Shown here in pieces: positions 10,198-17,593 of a stretch of DNA of 64,000 nucleotides. Within the stretch, counting starts at the first letter, position 1, and each line of letters opens with the position of its first letter. The position numbers and the translations under genes were made by a program. The notes under the pieces are model-generated. The model had not been told where the DNA came from, did not search any database, and was given only the letters and a program-made list of their open reading frames with translations. Source of the stretch: Cellulosimicrobium cellulans (GTDB lineage: Bacteria; Actinomycetota; Actinomycetes; Actinomycetales; Cellulomonadaceae); the NCBI RefSeq assembly GCF_007679345.1, contig NZ_VEGH01000017.1, forward strand, positions 1-64,000, written 5' to 3'.

Positions 10198-11718
10198 TCA
10201 CGCCCCGGCGCTGACCGTGCCCTCCATCTCGTCCGCCCGGCGGATGTGCCGCGTGACCCACGGCGACAGCGCCAGCAGGATCACCGCGAACACCAGCGCC
10301 ACGGCGCCGATGCCGCCGAAGTAGGCGGTGTCGGAGGCGCCCTCGGTCGCCTTGATCAGCTGCGCGGTGATCGCCTGGCCGGCGGCCGGGGCCAGGAACC
10401 ACACCGCCATCGCCTGGTTCCGGAAGGCACGGGGCGCCAGCAGCGTCGTCGCGGCCAGGCCCACCGGCGAGAGGCAGAGCTCGCCGAGCGTCTGGATCAC
10501 GTAGACCACCACGAGCACCCAGGCCGGGGCGAGGCGGTCGACGAACACGGCCGACGCCAGCGACATCACCAGGAACGACACGGCCGCGAGCGCCAGGCCG
10601 ATCGCGAACTTGGTCGCGGTCGGCGGGCGGTCGTGCGTCTTCGCCCAGATCCAGGCGAACACCGGAGCCAGGATGATGATCGACAGCGGGTTCACCGACT
10701 GGAAGAACTCCGGGCTGATCGTGACGCCGAAGAAGCTGAGCTCCGTGCGGTTCGCCGCGAACGCCGCCAGCGTGGTCGCGGCCTGCTCGAAGATCATCCA
10801 GAACAGCATCGCGGCGACGAACAGCGGGATGTACGCGAGCACGCGCGGGCGCTCGGCGGCGGTGACCTTGGGGGAGCGGTACATCACCACGAAGTACGCC
10901 ACCGGGGCGATGAACGCCAGGTACGACATGGTGTCGATGAACGTGTCCAGGTTGAACCCGCCCGAGACGACCGCCGCGATCAGGCCGACGACGACGATCC
11001 CGGCGAGCAGGACGAGGAAGCCGCGGACCAGCTTCACGCGCTCCTCGGGGCGCACCGGGTTCGGTGCCACGCCACCGGCCTTGCCGAGGTACTTGCCGCC
11101 CGCCACGAAGAACACCAGGGCGATCGCCATGCCGACGGCCGCGACCAGGAAGCCCGCGTGGTACCCGCCCCAGGCGCGCGCCGCGCCGACCAGGAACGGC
11201 GCGGTGAACGAGCCGATGTTGATGCCCATGTAGAAGATCGAGAACGCGGAGTCGCGGCGCTCGTCGTCGCGGGCGTACAGCTCGCCGACCATGCTCGACA
11301 CGTTCGGCTTCAGCAGGCCGGTGCCGAGGGCGACCAGCGCGATGCCGAGGTACGAGGACCCGGCCGACGGGATCGCCAGGGCGACGTGCCCGGCGGCGAT
11401 GATGATGCCGCCGATCAGCACGGACCGGCGGGCGCCGATCACGCGGTCCGCGAGCCAGCCGCCGACCACCGACAGCAGGTACACGCTGGTGCCGTAGATC
11501 GACACGAGCGCCAGGCCCGTCGTCTCGGCGATGTCGAGCCCGCCGTTGCGGACCGAGTCGGTCAGGTAGTACAGCAGGATGGCGCGCATCCCGTAGTAGC
11601 TGAACCGCTCCCACAGCTCCGTGGTGAACAGCGTCATCAGGCCACGCGGGTGGCCGAAGAACGCGCGGTCGCCGGCCAGCTGCCCGGCCGGGGCTTCGCC
11701 GTGGGCGGCGGTGGTCAT
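10198..11718 (-). CDS. POT/PTR2-family proton-dependent oligopeptide transporter
   Basis: A 506-residue, 12-14 TM MFS transporter for di-/tripeptides. PTR2 signatures are present: ELWERFSYYGMRAILLYYL (the ExxERFxYYG proton-coupling motif) near residues 32-50 and FYMGINIGSFTAPFL. The start is ATG 11718 with AGGAG about 8 nt upstream; the longer frame to 11796 has no such site. It stands alone, divergent from glutamate decarboxylase, and ends at the bidirectional terminator at 10146. Confidence 0.93.
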   Translation of the reverse strand: MTTAAHGEAPAGQLAGDRAFFGHPRGLMTLFTTELWERFSYYGMRAILLYYLTDSVRNGGLDIAETTGLALVSIYGTSVYLLSVVGGWLADRVIGARRSVLIGGIIIAAGHVALAIPSAGSSYLGIALVALGTGLLKPNVSSMVGELYARDDERRDSAFSIFYMGINIGSFTAPFLVGAARAWGGYHAGFLVAAVGMAIALVFFVAGGKYLGKAGGVAPNPVRPEERVKLVRGFLVLLAGIVVVGLIAAVVSGGFNLDTFIDTMSYLAFIAPVAYFVVMYRSPKVTAAERPRVLAYIPLFVAAMLFWMIFEQAATTLAAFAANRTELSFFGVTISPEFFQSVNPLSIIILAPVFAWIWAKTHDRPPTATKFAIGLALAAVSFLVMSLASAVFVDRLAPAWVLVVVYVIQTLGELCLSPVGLAATTLLAPRAFRNQAMAVWFLAPAAGQAITAQLIKATEGASDTAYFGGIGAVALVFAVILLALSPWVTRHIRRADEMEGTVSAGA

Positions 11719-11942
11719 GAGGTGGCTCCTGACGGTCGTCGTGGCGCGCCCGGACGACGACACCGAAATCCAGAATGTGGCCCCCCGTCGCAGCACGGCA
11801 ACAGGACCATGGGCCCGTGAGGTGGTGAGCGGTCGCCGCTAGGGGTGCTCCCGGGTCGTGCGACCCCCGCTGCTACGGTCGCCTCGTCCGGACGGGCCCC
11901 CGCCGTCGCACCGCGTCACCGACGACCGCGAAGGGCCTGCCC

Positions 11943-13355
11943 ATGACCAGCGACGGCCGAGCCGCGCTGCCGATCCACGGCCGCGCCAGCTTCCGCACTG
12001 CGATCGACCGCACCGAGTTCCCGCCGCACGGCCTCGACCCGGACGAGGTCTACGAGCTGCTGCACACCGGGCTGATGCTCGACGGGCGGGAGACGCTGAA
12101 CCTCGCCTCGTTCGTGACCACGTGGATGGAGCCGCAGGCCGAGGCGCTGATCCACGACACGCTGCGCAAGAACCACATCGACCACGAGGAGTACCCGGTC
12201 GCCTCGCTCGTCGAGGAGGCCTGCGTGCACATGCTCGGCGACCTGTTCCACGCGCCCGACCCGGCGACCGTCGTCGGCGTCGCGACCATCGGGTCGTCCG
12301 AGGCGATCATGCTCGGCCTGCTGGCGCACAAGCGGGCGTGGCGGCACCGGCGGGAGGCCGCCGGACTGCCCGCCGACCGGCCGAACGTCGTGTTCGGCGC
12401 CGAGACGCACGTCGTGTGGGACAAGTTCGCCAACTACTTCGACGTCGAGATGCGCAAGATCCCGATGCGCCCGGACCGGTACACGATCACCGCCGAGGAC
12501 GTGGCGTCGCGGGTCGACGAGCGCACGATCGCGGTGGGCGCCGTGCTCGGCACCACGCACATCGGCGAGGCGGACCCGATCGCCGACATCGACGCCGCGC
12601 TGGTGCGGATCAAGGCCGACCGCGGCTGGGACGTCCCGCTGCACGTCGACGGCGCGAGCGGGGCGTTCGTCGCGCCGTTCGCCGAGCCGGACCTCGCGTG
12701 GGACTTCCGGCTGGAGCAGGTCGCGTCGATCAACGCCTCCGGGCACAAGTACGGCCTCGTCTACCCGGGCGTCGGCTGGCTCGTGTTCCGCGACGCGTCC
12801 CGGCTGCCCGAGGACCTGGTGTTCAGCGTGAACTACCTCGGCGGCGCGCAGCCGACCTACACGTTCAACTTCTCCCGCGGCTCCGCGATGATCCAGGCGC
12901 AGATGTACAACTTCCTGCGCCTCGGGCGGGACGGGTACACCGCGATCGTCGAGACCATGCTGGCGAACGCGCGGTACCTGAACGAGGCGCTGAAGGCCAC
13001 GGGCCGGTTCGAGATCCTCAACCCGGGGCTGGCCGAGCCGGTCGTGACGTTCCGGCTGGCGGGGGACCCGGGGTACGACGTCTACCACCTGTCCGCGCGG
13101 CTCCGGGAGAACGGCTGGATCGTCCCCGCGTACAGCCTGCCGCCCGACGCCGAGGACGTGCACCTCATGCGCGTCGTGGTCCGGCTGGACCTCAGCCGGC
13201 TGATGATCGACCAGCTGCTGCGCGACCTCGACCTCGCGTGCACCGCGCTCGAGGCGGAGTCGCCGGTGCCGCGGGCGCACCACGCCCCGGACCTGTGGAC
13301 CGCGCCGGCGCACGCCGCGGCGCGGAGCAAGGCGCGGACCGGCCTGCGGCGGTGA
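11943..13355 (+). CDS. gadB: Glutamate decarboxylase
   Basis: A 470-residue PLP enzyme that converts glutamate to GABA and CO2 while consuming a proton. The PLP lysine is K269 in SINASGHKYG, with HVDGASG (D236) upstream, and the N-terminal region (LNLASFVTTWMEP) is typical of bacterial GadA/GadB. Length is normal for the family. A membrane protein is translationally coupled downstream (GTGA), rather than the usual GadC antiporter. A role in acid tolerance or GABA metabolism is known for the family; the physiological role here is not visible. Confidence 0.93.
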   Translation: MTSDGRAALPIHGRASFRTAIDRTEFPPHGLDPDEVYELLHTGLMLDGRETLNLASFVTTWMEPQAEALIHDTLRKNHIDHEEYPVASLVEEACVHMLGDLFHAPDPATVVGVATIGSSEAIMLGLLAHKRAWRHRREAAGLPADRPNVVFGAETHVVWDKFANYFDVEMRKIPMRPDRYTITAEDVASRVDERTIAVGAVLGTTHIGEADPIADIDAALVRIKADRGWDVPLHVDGASGAFVAPFAEPDLAWDFRLEQVASINASGHKYGLVYPGVGWLVFRDASRLPEDLVFSVNYLGGAQPTYTFNFSRGSAMIQAQMYNFLRLGRDGYTAIVETMLANARYLNEALKATGRFEILNPGLAEPVVTFRLAGDPGYDVYHLSARLRENGWIVPAYSLPPDAEDVHLMRVVVRLDLSRLMIDQLLRDLDLACTALEAESPVPRAHHAPDLWTAPAHAAARSKARTGLRR

Positions 13356-14131
13356 CCGGCGCGGGGCCGCCCGGGGACGCGGCGCGGGCGGTGCGCGCCG
13401 GGCGGCCGGTGCGCGCCCGGCGGGCGGCGGGATCGCCGCGGCCCAGCGCCGCGAGCGTCCGGCTCGGGCTGCTGTTCGGCCTCGGGTCCGTGTGCTTCGC
13501 CGTCGGGTCGCTGCCGCTGTACGCGGCGCGGGTCGCGCCCGAGGTGGCGGCGTGGACGTTCGTGGTCGGGTCGGTGCTGTTCACCTCGGCGGCGGCGTTC
13601 CAGGTCGCGGGGACGCCGCGGGACGACCGCCTCGACCGCGCGGCGGCGCTGGTGCAGCTGGTCGGCACGGTGTGCTTCAACGTCAGCACGTACGCGGCGA
13701 CGCGGGACCTCGCGGCGCCGTCGGCCCGGCGCCTGGTGTGGGCGCCGGACGTGTACGGGTCGGTGTGCTTCCTCGTGGCGAGCGTCCTCGCGTGCGTGGC
13801 CGTGCGGCGCGCGGTGCGGCCGCGGGCGGTGCACGGCGTGCCGGGCACCGCGGCGAGCGAGCGGAGCGCGCCGGGCGCGCCGGGCGCGCGGGTCGCGTGG
13901 CGGCGCGGGTCCGTCGACTGGTGGGTGGCGGCGCTGAACCTCGCCGGTTCGGTGGCGTTCGGCGCGGCGGCGGTCGCGGCGCGGTACGTCGCGGGCACCA
14001 CCGAGGAGACGAACGTGGCGCTGGTGAACGCCGGGACGTGCGCGGGGGCGGTGTGCTTCCTCGTCGGCGCGGCGCTGCTGCCGGTGGGGTCGGTGCGCGA
14101 GCGGTCGCGCGCCCGCGGCGCGGCTGCGTAG
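13352..14131 (+). CDS. Membrane protein with repeated YrhK-like segments
   Basis: A 259-residue integral membrane protein, GTG start at 13352 overlapping the gadB stop. An Arg/Ala-rich N-terminus precedes about six to seven hydrophobic stretches. The pattern GSVCFAVGSLPLY ... FVVGSVLFTSAAAFQ recurs as VYGSVCFLVASVL and GTCAGAVCFLVGAAL, as in YrhK-domain proteins. Function is unknown. Coupling to gadB suggests a linked membrane role. Its stop codon overlaps the 3' end of a tRNA gene on the other strand. Confidence 0.7.
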   Translation: MTGAGPPGDAARAVRAGRPVRARRAAGSPRPSAASVRLGLLFGLGSVCFAVGSLPLYAARVAPEVAAWTFVVGSVLFTSAAAFQVAGTPRDDRLDRAAALVQLVGTVCFNVSTYAATRDLAAPSARRLVWAPDVYGSVCFLVASVLACVAVRRAVRPRAVHGVPGTAASERSAPGAPGARVAWRRGSVDWWVAALNLAGSVAFGAAAVAARYVAGTTEETNVALVNAGTCAGAVCFLVGAALLPVGSVRERSRARGAAA

Positions 14132-14202
14132 GCCAGGTGGGGCTTGAACCCACGACCGACGGATTATGAGTCCGCTGCTCTGACCGGCTGAGCTACTGGC
14201 CC
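14129..14202 (-). tRNA. tRNA with CAU anticodon (Ile2 or elongator Met)
   Basis: Read on the minus strand, the cloverleaf is acceptor GGGCCAG, D-stem GCTC/GAGC, anticodon stem GCGGA/TCCGT around CTCATAA, a 5-nt variable loop, and a T-arm GTGGG-TTCAAGC-CCCAC. CCA is not encoded. C4-G69 and C5-G68 pairs agree with TilS recognition of tRNA-Ile2 (lysidine-modified), which mildly favours Ile2 over elongator Met. The first pair is G-U, slightly unusual. The 3' end overlaps the last three bases of the YrhK-like gene. Confidence 0.88.
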
Positions 14203-14266
14203 TCGTCGACCCCCGAGGCTACCAGCGGGCCCCGGAGCGCCCTGACCTGCGGGTCCCCGGCGCGCG

Positions 14267-14296
14267 TTGACACCTCCGCGCACCCCGCACTAGCGT
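14267..14296 (+). promoter_or_regulatory. Sigma-70-type promoter of the sugar ABC operon
   Basis: A consensus -35 TTGACA (14267-14272) is followed after 18 bp by TAGCGT (14291-14296), a TAnnnT-type -10. The LacI-type operator begins five bases further on, at the expected transcription start. Confidence 0.7.
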
Positions 14297-14301
14297 CTGC
14301 G

Positions 14302-14313
14302 GAAACCGGTTGC
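14302..14313. promoter_or_regulatory. LacI-family operator
   Basis: GAAACCGGTTGC contains the perfect core palindrome AACCGGTT (14304-14311), the CG-centred pattern bound by LacI/GalR regulators. It overlaps the start of transcription, so a bound repressor would block the promoter at 14267-14296. The LacI regulator at the end of the same gene block (20009) is the likely ligand. Confidence 0.7.
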
Positions 14314-14342
14314 GAAACACCGACCTAGCAAGGGAGCTAGCC

Positions 14343-15656
14343 ATGTTCAGCACACCTCGGTGGTCCCGGGGGCTCACGGCGGCCGCGGCCCTCGGCGCCG
14401 CGGGCCTGGCCCTGACCGCCTGCGCGCCGTCGGCGCCCGCCCCGTCGGGCGCGGGCTCCGGCGCGTCCGGCGACGCCACCAGCATCACCGTCGGCATGGA
14501 GGCCGGCTCCCCGCACGAGGCCTTCTACCGCGAGCTGGCGGCGGAGTTCACGGAGGAGACCGGCATCGACGTCGAGATCCTCGGCGTCCCGCACGACACC
14601 ATGCACCAGCAGTTCCTCTCGGACGCGATCGCCGGCGGCGGCGCCTACGACGTCCTGACCGTCGACCAGCCGTGGATCGCCGAGTTCGCCCAGAACGGCT
14701 ACCTGTCCCCGCTGGGCGACCGGCTCGAGGACGCGGACCGTGCGGACTTCGTCGAGCACACGCTGGACACGGTGAGCTACGACGGCGAGCTCTACGGTCT
14801 GCCGTTCCTCGTGCACAACCTGGTCACGTACTACCGCCCGAGCCTGCTCGAGGCCGCCGGGATCGACGGCCCGCCGACGACGTGGGAGGCGTACCGGGCG
14901 GCCGCGGCCGCGACGACCGACCCCGCCGCGGGCGTCTACGGGACGATGGTGCCCGGCAACCGGGACGGCGAGGTCGCGACCCGGTTCGAGAGCTACGTCC
15001 AGCAGGCCGGCGGCGACATCGTGGACGACGACGGCGCCCCGACGATCGACACCCCGGAGGCGCGCGATGCCTTCGACCTCATGACGGGGATCCAGTTCGA
15101 GGACCAGTCGAGCCCGCAGGGGCTGCACGACCTGTCCGCGATGCAGGGCCAGTTCCTCGAGGGCAAGGTCGCGATGATCTCCATCTGGCCGTATCTCTGG
15201 GCGCAGGCCTCCGACCCGGCGCAGTCGAAGATCGCCGACGACGTCGCGGTGGCCCTCAACCCGGGCGACCCGGACCAGGTCAGCACGACGTTCTCCTGGG
15301 GCTTCGGCGTCTCGGCGTCCTCGGACGCGCAGGACGCCGCGTGGCGGTGGGTGAGCTGGGCGACCAGCAGCGACGTCCTGGCGCGCAAGGCGATCGAGCA
15401 GCTGTCCCCGGCGCCCCGCACGTCGTCGATGGAGACGCTCGCCGCGTCCGACGAGCTCTCGCAGGCCGACCGCGACGCGCTGGCGGTGTTCTCCGAGTCC
15501 GTCGAGGCGAGCACCACGATGCCGATGACCCCGGCGTACGCGCAGTACCAGACGGCGATCGCGGAGGCCGTGTCCGCCGTCATGTCGCAGCAGCAGACGC
15601 CCGACGAGGCCCTCGCCGCGGCGCAGTCCGAGATGGAGCGGGCAGCTGGCCGCTGA
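14343..15656 (+). CDS. Sugar ABC transporter substrate-binding lipoprotein (family 1)
   Basis: A 437-residue exported protein. The signal peptide ends with the lipobox LTAC (Cys near residue 27), followed by an Ala/Pro/Ser linker and a family-1 extracellular solute-binding fold (ITVGMEAGSPHEAFYRELAA, then YDVLTVDQPWIAEFAQNGYL). ATG 14343 is preceded by AAGGGAG. It is the first gene of the sugar importer operon and is followed by a strong hairpin, which probably raises its level relative to the permeases. Confidence 0.9.
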   Translation: MFSTPRWSRGLTAAAALGAAGLALTACAPSAPAPSGAGSGASGDATSITVGMEAGSPHEAFYRELAAEFTEETGIDVEILGVPHDTMHQQFLSDAIAGGGAYDVLTVDQPWIAEFAQNGYLSPLGDRLEDADRADFVEHTLDTVSYDGELYGLPFLVHNLVTYYRPSLLEAAGIDGPPTTWEAYRAAAAATTDPAAGVYGTMVPGNRDGEVATRFESYVQQAGGDIVDDDGAPTIDTPEARDAFDLMTGIQFEDQSSPQGLHDLSAMQGQFLEGKVAMISIWPYLWAQASDPAQSKIADDVAVALNPGDPDQVSTTFSWGFGVSASSDAQDAAWRWVSWATSSDVLARKAIEQLSPAPRTSSMETLAASDELSQADRDALAVFSESVEASTTMPMTPAYAQYQTAIAEAVSAVMSQQQTPDEALAAAQSEMERAAGR

Positions 15657-15658
15657 CC

Positions 15659-15702
15659 TGCGTGGTGGCGGGCGACCGGGGACGCCCGCCCGCCACCACG
15701 CA
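15659..15702 (+). terminator. Intra-operon hairpin (attenuator / 3' stabiliser)
   Basis: TGCGTGGTGGCGGGCG (15659-15674) pairs perfectly with CGCCCGCCACCACGCA (15687-15702) over a 12-nt loop. It lies directly after the binding-protein stop and before the permeases, the usual place for partial termination that gives excess binding protein. Confidence 0.75.
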
Positions 15703-15714
15703 CCGGCCGGCCCC

Positions 15715-16644
15715 GTGGTCGCCGACCGCGGGACGCCCGGACGCCGCGCCACGGTCCGCAGGGGCGGCCTGCTCGCCGGGCGCCGGCGCGCCGGCGTGCT
15801 GCTGACCCTCCCCGCCCTGCTCGCGCTCGCCGCGACCGCGCTGTACCCGCTGCTGTGGACCGTGTCCCTCAGCCTGCAGGAGTTCAGCGTGGCGGTCGGC
15901 GGGCCCGCGCCCTCGTTCGCCGGGCTCGACAACTACGCCCGGGTGCTCGGCTCGCCGGCCTTCTGGACGGCGCTCACGCAGACGCTGGGCTACGTCGTCA
16001 CCACGCTCGTCGTCGAGCTGGCGATCGGCATCCCGATCGCCCTGCTCCTGCAGCGCGAGACGCGCGGCCGCAAGGTGCTGCGCCTCGTGCTGGCCCTGCC
16101 GCTGATGATCGCGCCCGTCGTGGCGTCGATGGCGTGGAAGTTCCTGTTCTCGCCGGGCTACGGCCTGGTCAACGAGGGGCTCGCGCTCGTCGGGATCACC
16201 GGGCCCGCCTGGTTCGCCGACCCGTGGTTCGCGCGGACGACGATCCTCGTCACCAACGCCTGGCTCGCGGTGCCGTTCGTCGTGCTGGTGCTCCTCGCGG
16301 GCCTGGCCAACATCCCGGGAGAGCTGAAGGAGGCCGCCCGCACGGACGGCGCCTCGCCGTGGCAGACCTTCTGGCGGATCACGCTGCCGCTGCTGCGGCC
16401 CTCGATCCTCATCATCCTCGTGATCCGGCTCGCCGACGCCTTCCGGGTGTTCGACGCGGTCTACGTGATGACGGGCGGCGGTCCGGGCTCGTCGACGGAG
16501 GTGCTGAGCACCTTCCTGTACCGGCAGATGTTCACCGCCACCGACTTCGGCGGCGGGGCGGCCACGTCGGTGCTGTTCGTGATCGTCATCGGCGTCACCG
16601 CCGGTGCGGTCTTCCTCTGGCTGCGCCCGCGAGGTGAGCGATGA
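15715..16644 (+). CDS. Sugar ABC transporter permease (MalF type)
   Basis: A 309-residue, six-TM permease. The start is GTG 15715. The EAA loop EAARTDGASPWQTFWRITLP lies near residues 205-225, just as in MalF-type CUT1 permeases. Its stop overlaps the start of the MalG-type partner (ATGA at 16641). No ATPase gene is in this operon, so a shared MsiK-type ATPase encoded elsewhere would be needed, as is common in actinobacteria (family knowledge). Confidence 0.9.
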   Translation: MVADRGTPGRRATVRRGGLLAGRRRAGVLLTLPALLALAATALYPLLWTVSLSLQEFSVAVGGPAPSFAGLDNYARVLGSPAFWTALTQTLGYVVTTLVVELAIGIPIALLLQRETRGRKVLRLVLALPLMIAPVVASMAWKFLFSPGYGLVNEGLALVGITGPAWFADPWFARTTILVTNAWLAVPFVVLVLLAGLANIPGELKEAARTDGASPWQTFWRITLPLLRPSILIILVIRLADAFRVFDAVYVMTGGGPGSSTEVLSTFLYRQMFTATDFGGGAATSVLFVIVIGVTAGAVFLWLRPRGER

Positions 16645-17507
16645 CCACCCTGACCCTGCCCGCCCGCGGGCCGCGGACCACCCGGCGGGTCGCCCGCGGC
16701 ACCGCCACCGCGCTCGTCGCCGCGGCCGCGTCGTTCCTGTTCCTGCTGCCCGTCGTCTGGGTGGTCGCGACGTCGCTGAAGCCGGACGTCGAGATCTTCG
16801 CGATCCCGCCCACCGTGCTGCCGGAGTCCCCGACCACGACGCACTTCGCGTCGGTCCTCGGGAACGAGACCGTCCTGCAGTTCTTCCGGAACAGCCTGCT
16901 CGCGGCGGGCGGGGCGACGGCCGTCGGGCTGCTGCTCGGGGTGCCCGCCGCCTTCGGCTTCGCGAAGTTCCGCTACCGGTTCTCCGGCGTCCTGCTGGGG
17001 TCGGTGCTGGTCACCCGGATGTTCCCGCCGGTGGCGCTCGCGCTGCCGTTCTTCCTGCAGTTCCGCCAGCTCGGGCTGATCGACAGCCCGCTCGGCCTGG
17101 CGATCGCGTACCTGCCGATCGTGCTGCCGCTGATCATCTGGATGCTCGAGGGCTTCTTCCGCGAGCTCCCCGAGGAGCTGCTGGAGGCGGCGCGGCTGGA
17201 CGGCGCCGGCACCCTCGGCACCATCGGGCGGATCGTGCTGCCGATCTCGACCCCCGCGGTCGCGGTCGCGGCCCTGTTCGGGTTCCTCGCGGCGTGGAAC
17301 GAGCTCGTCATCGCCCTGTCGCTCACCCGGACCCCGGCCGCGCAGACGATGCCGGTCGGCATCTCCGGGTACATCACCCAGTTCCAGACGCTGTGGGGCG
17401 ACATGACCGCGGCCGCGGTCGTCTACCTGCTGCCCGTCCTCGTCCTGACGCTGCTGTGCCAGCGGGGCATCATCTCCGGCCTCACCGCGGGCGCCACCAA
17501 GGGCTGA
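16641..17507 (+). CDS. Sugar ABC transporter permease (MalG type)
   Basis: A 288-residue, six-TM CUT1 permease. The N-terminal helix is SFLFLLPVVWVVATSL and the EAA motif is EAARLDGAGTLGTIGRIVLP. The start overlaps the preceding stop (ATGA), so it is translationally coupled to its MalF-type partner. It is followed by an intracellular glycosidase-like protein, which suggests that the imported oligosaccharide is processed inside the cell. Confidence 0.9.
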   Translation: MTTLTLPARGPRTTRRVARGTATALVAAAASFLFLLPVVWVVATSLKPDVEIFAIPPTVLPESPTTTHFASVLGNETVLQFFRNSLLAAGGATAVGLLLGVPAAFGFAKFRYRFSGVLLGSVLVTRMFPPVALALPFFLQFRQLGLIDSPLGLAIAYLPIVLPLIIWMLEGFFRELPEELLEAARLDGAGTLGTIGRIVLPISTPAVAVAALFGFLAAWNELVIALSLTRTPAAQTMPVGISGYITQFQTLWGDMTAAAVVYLLPVLVLTLLCQRGIISGLTAGATKG

Positions 17508-17593
17508 GCCGCCCGCCCGCCGCACGCACCCTCCCGCACCGCCCCCCGACGGCGCGCCCCCGAGCGCGCCCCGAGCACCACCAGGAGCACCCC

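Noticed and set aside
14129-14202. Initiator tRNA-fMet
   Set aside because: The anticodon stem lacks the three consecutive G-C pairs of initiator tRNA and the loop context CTCATAA fits elongator Met or Ile2.
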